From Halomonas campaniensis (lineage in GTDB: Bacteria; Pseudomonadota; Gammaproteobacteria; Pseudomonadales; Halomonadaceae), in the NCBI RefSeq assembly GCF_002211105.1, contig NZ_JPUA01000003.1, positions 140,687 to 204,686 of the forward strand: DNA of 64,000 nt. The letters run 5' to 3'. The position numbers and the translations under genes were made by a program. This document shows, one piece after another, positions 19,468 to 30,411 of this stretch. How positions within the stretch are numbered: the first letter of the stretch is position 1; each line of letters opens with the position of its first letter. The notes under the pieces were generated by a model. The model saw only the letters and a list, made by a program, of their open reading frames with translations. It ran no database searches and was not told where the DNA came from.

Positions 19468-21417
19468 TTAGCGGCGGGCAAGGAGCGCCCGGTCGTAGCG
19501 TACCTGCTGCTCGTTATCGCTAAGCAGTGAAACGCCTTCGCTGCTGCCACCGTTAGCGAGGCTTTCAAAAATCACCCGATAGCTAAGCACTGCCTGCACG
19601 TAGTCGCGGGTTTCGCGGAAGGGAATACTCTCAACAAAAAGGTCAAAGGCTTCTACTCCGTCCCCCAGCCACTGATCGACGCGGCCAGGCCCCGCATTAT
19701 AGGCCGCTGCGGCGGCCAGTCGATTGCCCTGGTAGCGCTGCAGCTTGTCACGCAGGTAAGTGCTACCCAGGCGGATATTAAGCTCGGGGTCGAGTACGCC
19801 GTAGGGGCCAGGATCGCTAATGCCCAATTCGCGGCTGACTTGGCTGGCGGTACCGGGCATTAGCTGCATAAGTCCCCGCGCCCCGGCGGGTGAAAGGGCG
19901 TTGGGGTTATAAGCACTTTCGCGCCGGGTAATCGCCATCAACAAGTAGGGATCAACGCCCGTCATACGGCCCCAGTGCTGAAAGCTATCGTGGTAAGCCT
20001 GAGGGAAGCGCCAATCCAAAGCGTCCCACATTTCAGCGGCAATAGTGGTCTGCACTAAGCGCGCATGCCACTGCTGCTGTGCGGCATAGTCGGCGAGTGC
20101 GCGTGCCTGTTGCGGTGAGCCGCTCTGTACCGCGTGTAGCCACTCGCTGTTGGCGAGACCGTCCTCGCCAATGCGTAACAAGGCCTCGGTGCGCTGAACG
20201 GCGGGGAGTTGGGCAATGCGTTGGCGCGAGGCTTCATCAAAATGATTGCGTTCAAGATTCAACTGATAGGGTTGGCCGAGCTTTTCTGCTGCCGCGAAGC
20301 CGTAAAAACTGCGATCCTGCGCAGCCTGCTGGTAGCGTGCTTCGGCGGCTGCCTGATTACCAAGCTGGCCATTGGCGCGGCCTAGCCAATATTGCCAACG
20401 GCTATTTTCCTGTTGGCTTGCAGGCATTTCCGCAATCCAGTGGATCACCCCGTTCCAGTCCCGGTTAGCTAGCGCATGACGCACACGCAGTTCTAAGACG
20501 CGCTCGCTCTCAAGGGTCGGTAGCACGCTGTCGACCCAGCTTAGCGTGCCCGGTACATCGCGCACCAAGGCATAAAAAGCCAGCTCTTCCTCAATGGCTT
20601 GGCGGTCACTGGGCAGCAGGTTTAAACGCGGCGAGAGCGTCTGCCAGGCGGCAAAAGCGGCTGACGTATCTTCACGGGTGAAGCGCTGCATGGCCGCTCG
20701 GTAGAAGCTTGCCGTGGCGGCACACTCTGGGCCTAAGCAGGCAGGCGCCTGGGTGATCGCGCTGCTGCGTGCCGTTACGTTATCCACCGTTTCTAATGCA
20801 GTTTGCCATTGGCCACTTAATAGCCTGCCAAGATAGTTTGAGAGGCTCGACTCTCCCGCCTGCCAGGCGAGCATCTTGCGTTCCCAAATAGCCGTGGCAT
20901 CGATGGTGCCGTTCGCCCGCAAGCGATCAAATAGCGGGTCGCAAGCGTTGGGCTGTGAGCTGCCTACGCGCCATAACTTTAACCCTGCCTCGCTCGCCAG
21001 TTGGGGTTGAGTCGCCAGTAGTGCCGTATAGTAATAACACTGACGAGCGGTGCCTGCTGGCTCACCATCGGCCACCGCGAGCAGATCGCTATAGCGCCCT
21101 GCGTGACCATACTTTGCAATCGCTTGACCGCGTATCCACCCCGCGAGAGGAGAGTCAGCGTGCTGGTCGATAAATTGATGCACCCGTTCAGGAGCCACGT
21201 TAGGCAATTGCCCCCTTATGCGGTGGTACTCCACGTAACCGCGTAGCGGGTGATCTGCAATTGAGCGCTCATCGACACGCGCCCACTGCTGCTCGCGGGC
21301 AGCGGCGAGGGCATCGCGTAATTCACTATCAGATGCAGCCCACGAAAGCGCAGGTAAGCCCGCCAATAATGCGGTACACAGCACGCGGGCGGTATGGCGA
21401 AATGGCGAAACCAACAT
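19468..21417 (-). CDS. slt: Soluble lytic murein transglycosylase
   Basis: Slt cleaves the glycan strand between MurNAc and GlcNAc, forming 1,6-anhydromuropeptides in the periplasm. A signal peptide (cleavage after the ALSWA segment, near residue 27) is followed by a long alpha-helical superhelical U/L domain (about 30-470) and a C-terminal lysozyme-like SLT domain. The catalytic glutamate is E500 in the RRESAYNPNALSPAGARG region, with GLMQLMPGTA and AAYNAGPGRV also present. At 649 residues it matches the Slt70 type. It is divergent from the DUF1232 gene, with about 138 bases between starts. Confidence 0.95.
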   Translation of the reverse strand: MLVSPFRHTARVLCTALLAGLPALSWAASDSELRDALAAAREQQWARVDERSIADHPLRGYVEYHRIRGQLPNVAPERVHQFIDQHADSPLAGWIRGQAIAKYGHAGRYSDLLAVADGEPAGTARQCYYYTALLATQPQLASEAGLKLWRVGSSQPNACDPLFDRLRANGTIDATAIWERKMLAWQAGESSLSNYLGRLLSGQWQTALETVDNVTARSSAITQAPACLGPECAATASFYRAAMQRFTREDTSAAFAAWQTLSPRLNLLPSDRQAIEEELAFYALVRDVPGTLSWVDSVLPTLESERVLELRVRHALANRDWNGVIHWIAEMPASQQENSRWQYWLGRANGQLGNQAAAEARYQQAAQDRSFYGFAAAEKLGQPYQLNLERNHFDEASRQRIAQLPAVQRTEALLRIGEDGLANSEWLHAVQSGSPQQARALADYAAQQQWHARLVQTTIAAEMWDALDWRFPQAYHDSFQHWGRMTGVDPYLLMAITRRESAYNPNALSPAGARGLMQLMPGTASQVSRELGISDPGPYGVLDPELNIRLGSTYLRDKLQRYQGNRLAAAAAYNAGPGRVDQWLGDGVEAFDLFVESIPFRETRDYVQAVLSYRVIFESLANGGSSEGVSLLSDNEQQVRYDRALLARR

Positions 21418-21555
21418 GGTGCTCTCTCTCTATAAATCGGTGTCACTTAATCTGGGCCTGGGAGCAGCCCACGCAGATTGCGGTGCAACCGCTATACTGA
21501 ACGAATATAAGCCGTCATGATCTGACAGCCTAGATACGCAAAGGATCTAATTTCG

Positions 21556-21888
21556 ATGGCCCCATTATCCACTTGGTGGTTGCTGCGTCGACTCAAATCC
21601 CGCGTTTGGGCGACAAAACGTATTGTGCGCGCGTTAAAGCTGTTTATTCCCATGACCCGTGATGTGATCCGTGGTGAGTTTCGACCGATTCCCTGGTCGG
21701 CATTTGGCATGATGGCATTAGCGCTGGGCTATCTGGTAATGCCATTTGATCTGATTCCCGATTTTCTGCTGCTTATCGGCGTCGTTGACGATGTGCTGAT
21801 TGTCGGCTGGCTGCTCAATCGCATCGACCAGCGCCTGGAAGGCTATCGGGCCTGGAAATATAGCGATCCCGACATGACGCCTTCTTAG
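21556..21888 (+). CDS. Small membrane protein with DUF1232 (YkvA-like) domain
   Basis: The product has 110 residues. A basic N-terminal segment rich in Arg and Lys is followed by the DUF1232 core ALALGYLVMPFDLIPDFLLL and VVDDVLIVGWLLNRID, which are hydrophobic and likely membrane-inserted. The PxDLIPD motif is diagnostic of the family. No function is established. It starts 138 bases from slt in the opposite direction and is followed by the htpG heat-shock promoter, so it is probably its own transcript. Confidence 0.85.
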   Translation: MAPLSTWWLLRRLKSRVWATKRIVRALKLFIPMTRDVIRGEFRPIPWSAFGMMALALGYLVMPFDLIPDFLLLIGVVDDVLIVGWLLNRIDQRLEGYRAWKYSDPDMTPS

Positions 21889-21928
21889 TGGATCTCTTCT
21901 CTTAACGCTGTTTCTTCATCCCCGACTG

Positions 21929-21956
21929 CTTGAAAAAGCGCGGCTTAACCCCATAT
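21929..21956 (+). promoter_or_regulatory. Sigma-32 (RpoH) heat-shock promoter for htpG
   Basis: CTTGAAA at 21929-21935 and CCCCATAT at 21949-21956, separated by 13 bases, match the enterobacterial sigma-32 consensus (CTTGAAA, 11-16 bases, CCCCATnT) essentially perfectly. Transcription would start near 21962, about 75 bases before the htpG ATG. Confidence 0.9.
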
Positions 21957-21958
21957 CA

Positions 21959-22021
21959 GGCTCACGATACGACTTTTATGCCCCTGCCCACTGGCGCAGG
22001 GGCAATTGACCAACGTGAGCC
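21959..22021 (+). promoter_or_regulatory. Folded 5' leader of htpG (two nested perfect stems)
   Basis: GGCTCACG (21959-21966) is the exact reverse complement of CGTGAGCC (22014-22021). Inside it, TGCCCCTGC (21979-21987) pairs exactly with GCAGGGGCA (21996-22004). The predicted start site lies near the outer 5' arm, so most of that arm would be at the mRNA 5' end. The outer 3' arm stops three bases before the AAGGGA ribosome site (22024-22029). Confidence 0.55.
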
Positions 22022-22036
22022 ACAAGGGATAAGCGC

Positions 22037-23971
22037 ATGACTACAGCTACCCACGAACAAGCGGCTGATAAATCAGCTAACCACGAAGAGACGCTAGGCT
22101 TTCAAACGGAAGTCAAGCAACTGCTGAATTTGATGATTCACTCCCTGTACTCCAACCGGGAGATATTCCTGCGCGAGCTGATCTCAAACGCTGCAGATGC
22201 CTGTGACAAGCTGCGCTACGCGGCGCTGGATAACGACGCGCTCTACGAAGGTGATAGCGAGCTGCGCATCGAAATCGAGCATGATAAAGAGGCCAACACC
22301 ATCACCCTGCGTGATAACGGTGTGGGTATGAATCGCGAAGACGTGATCGCCAACCTGGGCACCATTGCGCGCTCCGGTACCGCTGAGTTTCTCAAGCAGC
22401 TCTCCGGCGAGCAGCAGAAAGACGCCAAACTGATCGGTCAGTTCGGCGTAGGCTTCTACTCTGGCTTTATTGTCGCCGATGAGATTTCGGTGCGTACCCG
22501 CAAGGCGGGTACGCAGGCTTCAGAAGGCGTTGAGTGGCGCTCAAAGGGGGAAGGTGAGTTTACCGTTGCCGATATCGAGCGTGCCCAGCACGGTACGGAA
22601 ATCACGCTGCACCTGAAAGAGGACGCCAAAGAGTTTGCCGACGACTATCGGCTGCAGGGCTTGGTGCGCAAGTACTCGGATCATATCGAAGTGCCCGTGC
22701 GCATGCCGAAAACCGAAACGGCCAAGGACGACGAGGGCAACCCCGTCGAGGGTAGTGAAGTGACTACCTGGGAAACCGTTAACGAGGCGACGGCGCTCTG
22801 GTCGCGCCCCAAGAGTGAGGTTTCCGACGATGAGTACAAGGCGTTCTACAAGCACGTTGCCCACGACTTTTCGGATCCGTTGACCTGGAGCCATAACAAG
22901 GTCGAGGGCAAGCTTGAGTATACCAGCCTGCTTTATGTGCCGGGTCGGGCACCCTTTGATCTGTTTGAGCGTGACGGTGCTCGCGGCGTTAAGCTCTACG
23001 TTCAGCGCGTGTTTATTATGGATGACGCTGAACAGTTCCTGCCGCTTTATCTGCGCTTTATTAAGGGCGTGCTGGATACCCGCGAACTGTCGCTAAACGT
23101 CTCCCGTGAGCTGCTCCAGCAGGATCCCAAGGTCGATAAAATCAAATCGGCGCTGACCAAGCGCGGATTGGATATGCTCAAGAAGCTGACCAAAGATAAA
23201 GAGCAGTATCAAACTTTCTGGAATACCTTCGGTAGCGTATTGAAAGAAGGGCCGGGTGAAGATCCCTCCAACCGCGAGAAAATCGCTGGCCTGTTGCGCT
23301 TTGCCTCTACCCATACCGATACGGCTGCCCAGGAGCATGCGCTGGCAGACTATGTTGAGCGCATGAAAGAGGGGCAGCAGAAGATTTACTACGTGGTGGC
23401 GGATAGCTTCAATGCGGCCAAAAACAGCCCGCACCTGGAGATCTTCCGCAAAAAAGGCATCGAAGTCCTGCTGCTGTCTGACCGTATCGATGAGTGGCTG
23501 ATGAGCCATCTCACTGAGTTCGATGGCAAAACCTTTGCCGATGTGGCCAAGGGCGAGCTTGACCTTGGCGATGTGGAAGACGAAGCAGAGAAGAAAGCGC
23601 AGGAAGAGACCGCTAAAGCCAAAGAGGATCTGGTGAAGCGTGTTAAAGAAGCGCTAAGCGATGGTGTGCAGGAGGTGAAAATCACCCACCGTCTGACTGA
23701 TTCGCCTGCCTGCGTCGTGCTGCCTGAGCATGAGATGGGCTACCAGATGCGTCGTATCATGGAAGCGGCCGGTCAGCCTCTGCCCGAAGTAAAACCGATT
23801 CTGGAGCTAAATCCAGATCATGCGTTGGTGGCTCGCCTGGAGAGCGCTGAAGGTGACCTGTTTGGCCAGTTAGCGCATATACTGCTGGATCAGGCAATTA
23901 TCGCCGAAGGTGGCCACTTGGATGACCCCGCCGCCTACGTGAAGCGTCTGAATAGCGTTCTGACGGCCTAA
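22037..23971 (+). CDS. htpG: Chaperone protein HtpG (bacterial Hsp90)
   Basis: HtpG is the dimeric ATP-dependent Hsp90 chaperone of the cytoplasm. The N-terminal GHKL ATPase domain shows [22 protein letters not shown] sequence, LRDNGVGM and the lid and P-loop region [11 protein letters not shown]. The middle domain contains the catalytic-arginine region LNVSRELLQ, and the C-terminal dimerisation domain follows. It lacks the long eukaryotic charged linker. At 644 residues the length is typical. A canonical sigma-32 promoter and structured leader precede it; AAGGGA lies seven bases before the ATG. Confidence 0.97.
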   Translation: MTTATHEQAADKSANHEETLGFQTEVKQLLNLMIHSLYSNREIFLRELISNAADACDKLRYAALDNDALYEGDSELRIEIEHDKEANTITLRDNGVGMNREDVIANLGTIARSGTAEFLKQLSGEQQKDAKLIGQFGVGFYSGFIVADEISVRTRKAGTQASEGVEWRSKGEGEFTVADIERAQHGTEITLHLKEDAKEFADDYRLQGLVRKYSDHIEVPVRMPKTETAKDDEGNPVEGSEVTTWETVNEATALWSRPKSEVSDDEYKAFYKHVAHDFSDPLTWSHNKVEGKLEYTSLLYVPGRAPFDLFERDGARGVKLYVQRVFIMDDAEQFLPLYLRFIKGVLDTRELSLNVSRELLQQDPKVDKIKSALTKRGLDMLKKLTKDKEQYQTFWNTFGSVLKEGPGEDPSNREKIAGLLRFASTHTDTAAQEHALADYVERMKEGQQKIYYVVADSFNAAKNSPHLEIFRKKGIEVLLLSDRIDEWLMSHLTEFDGKTFADVAKGELDLGDVEDEAEKKAQEETAKAKEDLVKRVKEALSDGVQEVKITHRLTDSPACVVLPEHEMGYQMRRIMEAAGQPLPEVKPILELNPDHALVARLESAEGDLFGQLAHILLDQAIIAEGGHLDDPAAYVKRLNSVLTA

Positions 23972-23993
23972 TAATCTACGCTGCGCTAACGAC

Positions 23994-24032
23994 GACGGCC
24001 CGCTTGGTTAACCCCAGCGGGCCGTCTGTTTT
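23994..24032 (+). terminator. Intrinsic terminator after htpG
   Basis: GACGGCCCGCT at 23994-24004 pairs with AGCGGGCCGTC at 24016-24026, followed by TGTTTT. The 11 bp GC-rich stem and short T run suggest a rho-independent terminator isolating htpG from gpsA. Confidence 0.75.
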
Positions 24033-24078
24033 GATAGAGTAGGGTAATACGTTCTGCAAGACTTATTGGGACACTATT

Positions 24079-25185
24079 ATGATGGCTGAGCAGCAAACCA
24101 ATGGTGCAGTGCCCGCCCGTGTAGCGGTACTGGGGGGCGGTAGTTTTGGTACGGCGCTGGCGAGCATTGCCGCCGATAACGGCGCCCGGGTTCGTCAATG
24201 GATGCGCGATGAGGCGTTGGTCACGCAAATTAATCAAGAGCATCGCAATGGGCGTTATCTGCCACACTACGCAATGAATCCGGCAGTAGAAGCCTCGACC
24301 GACCTTAAAGCCGTGCTGGCGGATGCCGAGCTGGTGTTGATTGCCATTCCCTCAAAAGCCTTTCGCAGCGTGGTGCAGGCGGCAAAAGCGTGGCTACGAC
24401 CAGAGCAGATATTGGTGAGTACTACCAAGGGGATCGAGCAGGAGGGCTTTCTGCTCATGAGCCAAGTGCTTGAGCAGGAAACAGGTTTTAGCCATATTGG
24501 CGTGATTGCCGGCCCCAATTTAGCCTCTGAAATTGCCGATAAGCAGTTAACCGCGACGGTGATTGCAAGCGCAGACCCGCTAACTCGCACCCGCGTACAG
24601 CAAGTATTGGGCTGCCGTTATTTTCGAGTCTACGCCAGCGATGACCGGCATGGCGTTGAGCTGGGCGGTGCGCTGAAAAATATTTATGCGATTGCCGCCG
24701 GTATGGCGGCGGCGCTGGGCATGGGTGAAAACACCCGCAGCATGCTGATGACCCGCGCCTTGGCGGAAATGAGCCGCTTCGCCGTTGCCCAGGGGGCTAA
24801 CCCGATGACCTTTTTAGGGCTGGCGGGGGTGGGGGATTTGATCGTTACCTGCTCGTCTAACCTATCGCGCAATTACCGGGTTGGCTACGCCATGGGCGAG
24901 GGGCGAACGCTGGAAGAGGCTGTCGATGCCCTTGGCCAGGTCGCGGAAGGGGTAAACACCGTTAAGCTGGTATGCGCTAAAGCGAGTGAAATGGGCGTTT
25001 ATATGCCGCTGGCGGAAGGCCTCAACCATGTGTTGTTTGACGGCGTGCCGGCGCAGGAGATGGCGCGTACCCTGATGATGGGCGAACAGAGTAGCGATGT
25101 AGAGTTTATTCTGCCCCGTGAAGCCGTACAGCAGGCCCATCGGGATCAAGCTCCTTCCAAGAACAGTGGAGGCAGTAATGCCTGA
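24079..25185 (+). CDS. gpsA: Glycerol-3-phosphate dehydrogenase [NAD(P)+]
   Basis: GpsA reduces dihydroxyacetone phosphate to sn-glycerol 3-phosphate, the backbone of phospholipids. The Rossmann motif [10 protein letters not shown] is near residues 15-24; [19 protein letters not shown] and the catalytic-lysine region [25 protein letters not shown] are all present. At 368 residues it is about 30 longer than the E. coli protein, mainly from a C-terminal tail after [10 protein letters not shown] at 24079 and 24082 are adjacent; either may be used. The stop overlaps the sixA start by 8 bases. Confidence 0.95.
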   Translation: MMAEQQTNGAVPARVAVLGGGSFGTALASIAADNGARVRQWMRDEALVTQINQEHRNGRYLPHYAMNPAVEASTDLKAVLADAELVLIAIPSKAFRSVVQAAKAWLRPEQILVSTTKGIEQEGFLLMSQVLEQETGFSHIGVIAGPNLASEIADKQLTATVIASADPLTRTRVQQVLGCRYFRVYASDDRHGVELGGALKNIYAIAAGMAAALGMGENTRSMLMTRALAEMSRFAVAQGANPMTFLGLAGVGDLIVTCSSNLSRNYRVGYAMGEGRTLEEAVDALGQVAEGVNTVKLVCAKASEMGVYMPLAEGLNHVLFDGVPAQEMARTLMMGEQSSDVEFILPREAVQQAHRDQAPSKNSGGSNA

Positions 25186-25657
25186 TGTGCTGATTATGCG
25201 CCACGGTGAAGCGGCGCCGGGATATCCGGATCAGGCGCGCCGATTGACGCCCCGCGGCGAGCTGGAAGCCGAAAAAATGGCGCGTTGGCTGGCGGAGCGT
25301 TTGGCATCGGGGGAGCTGTGTATGCCGAGGATTTATGCCAGCCCCTATGCGCGGGCGCAGCAAACCGGGCAAAGGCTCTGCGATGCGCTGGGAGCGTTGC
25401 TTGAAACGCTGGATTTTATTACTCCGGATGACGCACCGGGCGCGGTAAGCGACTGGTTGCTTGAGCAGCCTGAGGGCGCGCCAATAATACTGGTCAGCCA
25501 TATGCCGCTGGTAGGCGAGTTGGCGGGTTTATTGGTCGAGGGCAGTCCAGCCCAGGGGGTGGGCTTCCCAACCGCTGCCATAGCCGAGCTAGAGGCCGAG
25601 GTGTGGGCAGCAGGCTGCGCGCAACTGAAGCGATTTACCCAGCCCAGCCAGCTTTAA
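25178..25657 (+). CDS. sixA: Phosphohistidine phosphatase SixA
   Basis: SixA is a small histidine-phosphatase-superfamily protein removing phosphate from histidine; in E. coli it acts on the histidine phosphotransfer domain of ArcB and on NPr of the nitrogen PTS. The RHG motif is MRHGEAAPG with nucleophile H9; [10 protein letters not shown] and [13 protein letters not shown] supply the remaining family motifs. ATG at 25178 follows GGAGGCAGTA and gives the expected N-terminus [11 protein letters not shown] longer frame starting within gpsA is rejected. The product has 159 residues. Overlap with gpsA indicates coupling. An NPr gene is in this window at 41334. Confidence 0.92.
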   Translation: MPDVLIMRHGEAAPGYPDQARRLTPRGELEAEKMARWLAERLASGELCMPRIYASPYARAQQTGQRLCDALGALLETLDFITPDDAPGAVSDWLLEQPEGAPIILVSHMPLVGELAGLLVEGSPAQGVGFPTAAIAELEAEVWAAGCAQLKRFTQPSQL

Positions 25658-25683
25658 GAGCTAGGTGCCGCAACGAGCATAGT

Positions 25684-25784
25684 GAGATCGGAACAACCCT
25701 TCGCGGGGGCGCTGTTAACCCATCCATGGGCGCTACTTTTGTCATCCCTGACAAAAGACCCCCGCTACGGGTTGCTCCAATCTC
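25684..25784. repeat. 101 bp nested palindromic element between sixA and gatB
   Basis: Arms of 26 bases (25684-25709 and 25759-25784) are inverted repeats matching at 22 of 26 positions. Between them are two perfect small hairpins: CCCAT-CC-ATGGG (25719-25730) and CTTTTGTCA-TCCC-TGACAAAAG (25736-25757). Both contain a CATCCnTG core. The layout resembles a non-coding interspersed repeat or small MITE that folds as a three-branched cruciform. It lies between the convergent sixA and gatB genes and could terminate both. No second copy is seen in this window. Confidence 0.7.
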
Positions 25785-25821
25785 GTCAGCAAAAATTGAG
25801 ATAGCACCCGTCTATTTGGTA

Positions 25822-27276
25822 TTACAAAAGCGCGTCGAGCTTCTCTTTTAACAAGCCGTTCACCTGCTGTGGGTTGGCGGTGCCGCGTGAGGCCTTCATC
25901 ACCTGACCCACAAAGTAGCCAATCATCTTGCCGCGTTTCTCCGGCTCCGAGTCGCGATACTGGGCGACCTGGGCAGGGCTGTCGGCGATCACTTGATCGA
26001 TCATCGCTTCGATAGCGCCGGTGTCGGTTACCTGCTTGAGGCCTTTCGCGTCGATCACCTCGTCAGCGCTTTCACCCTGACCATTCCACAACGCCTGAAA
26101 AACCTCTTTAGCGGCTTTACCGTTAATGGTGTCATCCAGTACGCGGCTGATCAGCTCGCCTAGCTGGCGCGCTGAGATTGGGCTATTGGCAATGCTCAGG
26201 CTTTCGCGGTTAAGTGCCCCGGAAAGTTCACCCTGTACCCAGTTGGCCGCCTGCTTGGCATCGCCGCACTCGCTATGCACCGCTTCAAAGAATTCAGCCA
26301 TATCGCGACTGGCAGAGATCACGTTGGCGTCGTAAGCAGAGAGGCCTAGCTCATTCTGGAAGCGCTCGCGCTTATCCGCCGGCAGTTCGGGCAGTTGGCC
26401 CCGCAGGTGATCCAGGTAGGCCTGGTCAAGCACCACCGGCAGCAGGTCAGGGCAGGGGAAGTAACGGTAGTCGTTGGCCTCCTCCTTGGTGCGCATGCTG
26501 CGGGTTTCATCGCGGTCAGGGTCAAATAGGCGGGTTTCTTGAACCACGCTGCCGCCATCTTCGATCAGCTCAATCTGGCGCTCCACCTCAAAGGCAATCG
26601 CGCGCTCGACAAAGCGGAAGGAGTTAACGTTTTTAATCTCTGCACGGGTGCCAAAAGCTTCCTGGCCTTTGGGGCGTACCGAGACGTTCACGTCGCAACG
26701 CATCGAGCCTTCCGCCATATTGCCGTCGGAAATGCCCAGGTAAGTCACGATGGAGTGAATTGCCTTGAGATACGCCGCGGCCTCTTTGGCACTGCGCATA
26801 TCCGGCTCGGAGACGATCTCCAGTAGCGGCGTGCCCGCCCGGTTTAGGTCGATACCGGTCATGCCATGAAAATCTTCATGCAGTGACTTGCCGGCATCCT
26901 CTTCCAGGTGGGCATGATGAATGCGGATACGCTTGGTGCTGGCATCTTCCAGGGTAATTTCAACCTCGCCAGGGCCGACGATGGGGTGGTACATCTGGCT
27001 GGTTTGGTAACCCTTGGGCAAGTCAGGGTAGAAGTAATTTTTACGGTCAAACACCGAAACTTCGGCGATGTCCGCATGCACTGCTAGGCCAAACTGCACG
27101 GCCATGGCCACGGCCTGCTCATTGAGCACTGGCAGCACGCCGGGTAGGCCTAAATCCACCGCGCAGGCCTGGGTGTTGGGCTCCGCGCCAAACGCCGTCG
27201 AGGCGCCGGAGAATATTTTTGAACGTGTTGCGAGCTGAACGTGGACTTCAAGCCCAATCACGGTTTCCCATTGCAT
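25822..27276 (-). CDS. gatB: Aspartyl/glutamyl-tRNA(Asn/Gln) amidotransferase subunit B
   Basis: GatB binds the mischarged tRNA and carries the kinase site that activates Glu-tRNA(Gln) or Asp-tRNA(Asn) for amidation in the GatCAB complex. The N-terminal [21 protein letters not shown], the [14 protein letters not shown] stretch and [15 protein letters not shown] are the family signatures. A C-terminal YqeY-like tail domain (about 335-484) contacts tRNA. The length of 484 residues is normal. The start overlaps the last base of gatA, so the genes are coupled in the order gatC-gatA-gatB. Confidence 0.97.
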   Translation of the reverse strand: MQWETVIGLEVHVQLATRSKIFSGASTAFGAEPNTQACAVDLGLPGVLPVLNEQAVAMAVQFGLAVHADIAEVSVFDRKNYFYPDLPKGYQTSQMYHPIVGPGEVEITLEDASTKRIRIHHAHLEEDAGKSLHEDFHGMTGIDLNRAGTPLLEIVSEPDMRSAKEAAAYLKAIHSIVTYLGISDGNMAEGSMRCDVNVSVRPKGQEAFGTRAEIKNVNSFRFVERAIAFEVERQIELIEDGGSVVQETRLFDPDRDETRSMRTKEEANDYRYFPCPDLLPVVLDQAYLDHLRGQLPELPADKRERFQNELGLSAYDANVISASRDMAEFFEAVHSECGDAKQAANWVQGELSGALNRESLSIANSPISARQLGELISRVLDDTINGKAAKEVFQALWNGQGESADEVIDAKGLKQVTDTGAIEAMIDQVIADSPAQVAQYRDSEPEKRGKMIGYFVGQVMKASRGTANPQQVNGLLKEKLDALL

Positions 27277-28736
27277 TAGGCGTACTCCTCGGCAAAGGCA
27301 GGACGTTGTAAGTGCCAGTCAGTCGCTTGCTGAAACTGGTGGGCGACGTTAAGCAGCTGCGCTTCGGCAAAGTGGGTGCCCAGAATCTGCAGGCCGACGG
27401 GGCGGCCACCGGCAAACCCTGCTGGTACGCTGATGCCGGGAATGCCCGCCAGGTTCACTGCGATGGTGTAGATATCCTGCAGGTACATCGACACCGGGTC
27501 TTTTTTGGCGCCCAGGTCAAAGGCCGGGGTGGGTGAGGCGGGGCCCATCAGCACATCGACGTCTTCAAAGGCGTCCAGGAAGTCCTGACGGATCAGTCGG
27601 CGCACTTGTTGAGCCTTGGTGTAGTAGGCGTCAAAGAAGCCTTCAGAGAGCGTGTGGGTGCCGATCAGGATGCGTCGCTTCACCTCTTCGCCAAAGCCCT
27701 CTGCACGGGAGCGGGTATACAGGTCAATCAGATCGCTGGGATTGTCACAGCGATAACCGAAACGCACGCCGTCGTAGCGGGACAGGTTCGATGAGGCCTC
27801 GGCAGGGGCGATGACGTAGTAGGCCGGAATCGCATAGTGGGTATGCGGCAGGCTAACTTCGCGTACCGTGGCGCCCAAAGATTCGTAAACCTTTACCGCT
27901 TCGCGGACGGCTTTCTCGACCTCTGGATCCAAGCCATCGCCAAAATACTCTTTGGGCAGGCCGATCTTGAGGCCCGAGAGGGGCGCATTCAGGCCCTCCA
28001 CGTAATCGGGGACGCCACGGGCAACGCTGGTGGAATCGCGGCCGTCATGGCCAGCGATGACACCCAGCAGATGGGCGCAATCTTCGGCACTGCGTGCCAT
28101 GGGGCCGGCCTGATCAAGGCTTGAGGCGTAGGCAATGATGCCAAAGCGCGACACGCGGCCATAGGTGGGCTTCAAGCCGGTAATCCCGCAAAACGCCGCG
28201 GGTTGGCGAATCGAGCCACCGGTATCGGTACCCATGGCGGCGGGCACCAGACCCGCCGCGACCGCTGCTGCACTGCCGCCAGAACTGCCGCCGGGTACTG
28301 CAGTGAGATCCCAGGGGTTTTTGACCGGGCCGTAGTAGCTGTTTTCGTTGGAGGAGCCCATGGCGAACTCATCCATATTGGTTTTGCCCAGGCTGATGGT
28401 GCCCGCCGCGTTAAGTTTTTCCACTACGGTGGCGCTGTAGGGGGCGATAAAATTATCCAGCATTTTCGAGCCGCAGCTGGTTTTTACACCCTGGGTACAA
28501 AAAATATCTTTGAGTGCCAAGGGGATTCCCGCCAGCCGCCCGGCGTTGCCCGCCGCTCGCGCTTTATCGGCGATTTCCGCCTGCTGCAGCGCCTGCTCCG
28601 CGGTCACGCTGATAAAACTATTCAGCTGGCCGTCAGCCTTTTCAATGCGCTGTAAATAGTGAGCGGTCAGCTCGCGGCTTGAAAACTCACCGCTTTTTAG
28701 CGCGGCGGCGAGTTGCGTTAAGGTTTTCTCATACAT
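27276..28736 (-). CDS. gatA: Aspartyl/glutamyl-tRNA(Asn/Gln) amidotransferase subunit A
   Basis: GatA is the amidase-signature subunit that releases ammonia from glutamine and channels it to GatB. The Ser-cisSer-Lys triad is seen in [10 protein letters not shown] (lysine), [14 protein letters not shown] and [13 protein letters not shown] place the start at the ATG at 28736 (product begins [19 protein letters not shown], 486 residues) because GGAG lies ten bases upstream; an in-frame ATG at 28775 would add 13 non-conserved residues without a ribosome site. It follows gatC by 96 bases and overlaps gatB by one. Confidence 0.96.
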   Translation of the reverse strand: MYEKTLTQLAAALKSGEFSSRELTAHYLQRIEKADGQLNSFISVTAEQALQQAEIADKARAAGNAGRLAGIPLALKDIFCTQGVKTSCGSKMLDNFIAPYSATVVEKLNAAGTISLGKTNMDEFAMGSSNENSYYGPVKNPWDLTAVPGGSSGGSAAAVAAGLVPAAMGTDTGGSIRQPAAFCGITGLKPTYGRVSRFGIIAYASSLDQAGPMARSAEDCAHLLGVIAGHDGRDSTSVARGVPDYVEGLNAPLSGLKIGLPKEYFGDGLDPEVEKAVREAVKVYESLGATVREVSLPHTHYAIPAYYVIAPAEASSNLSRYDGVRFGYRCDNPSDLIDLYTRSRAEGFGEEVKRRILIGTHTLSEGFFDAYYTKAQQVRRLIRQDFLDAFEDVDVLMGPASPTPAFDLGAKKDPVSMYLQDIYTIAVNLAGIPGISVPAGFAGGRPVGLQILGTHFAEAQLLNVAHQFQQATDWHLQRPAFAEEYA

Positions 28737-28832
28737 GACCCAGAAGCTCCGTTCAGGGGAGAAAAAAAATGGCAATAGTGGTGGCTTGATTAAAGGTGCC
28801 TGCGCCGTTACGCAGCGTGCTACTCAATGCGT

Positions 28833-29120
28833 TTATTCAACGACGCGGGGCACGAGATACAGGCCATTTTCCACTGCCGGAGCACAGCGCTGAAACGTGT
28901 CGCGCTGGTTGGTTTCCGTTACTTCATCGGCGCGCAGTCGCTGGGTCGCATCCAGCGGGTGGGCGAGCGGCGTCACGCCTTCCGTATCGAGGCTTTGTAG
29001 CTGGTCGACCATGTCCAGAATCCGGCTTAGGTCGTCTACAAAGCCGCTGGCTTGGTCATCGCTGACGGCGAGTCGGGCCAAGTGAGCAGCCCGGCGCACA
29101 TGAGATTCTTCAAGCGCCAT
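28833..29120 (-). CDS. gatC: Aspartyl/glutamyl-tRNA(Asn/Gln) amidotransferase subunit C
   Basis: GatC is the small clamp subunit that wraps around GatA and stabilises the GatAB interface. The 95-residue product starts MALEESHVRRAAHLARLAVS and carries the family core VDQLQSLDTEGVTPLAHP and LRADEVTE. ATG at 29120 is chosen over an in-frame ATG at 29153 because homologues begin here; GAGG lies upstream, slightly far. It is transcribed divergently from mreB; the 229-base gap contains several inverted repeats. Confidence 0.95.
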   Translation of the reverse strand: MALEESHVRRAAHLARLAVSDDQASGFVDDLSRILDMVDQLQSLDTEGVTPLAHPLDATQRLRADEVTETNQRDTFQRCAPAVENGLYLVPRVVE

Positions 29121-29166
29121 GATCGAGAATTCCTCGTTAACGTGATGGAACATAATCCGCTTTCAG

Positions 29167-29211
29167 CGGTATACATACCGATATCAAAAAAACGTCTTGT
29201 GCCGCAGACGT
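29167..29211. promoter_or_regulatory. Two perfect inverted repeats in the gatC-mreB divergent promoter region
   Basis: CGGTAT-AC-ATACCG (29167-29180) and ACGTCT, eight bases, AGACGT (29192-29211) lie between the divergently transcribed gatC and mreB. The first is about 47 bases upstream of the gatC start. Both have operator-like size and symmetry. No convincing -35/-10 pair could be fixed for either gene, so this is only a candidate control region. Confidence 0.35.
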
Positions 29212-29337
29212 GGAAAATAGCCGCAAAAGGTACCACATTTTGGCCCCAACGGGCAGTGTTAGGCGCGACTCGTGCTTGCTGCCAAGGGGTTGCAGTGATA
29301 CCGTTTGCATCCGCACAGGGTTCCCGGTCTGCACTAG

Positions 29338-30387
<1,050 letters not shown>

Positions 30388-30411
30388 TCGCAGCGGTTAA
30401 TTGCGGGGGGA

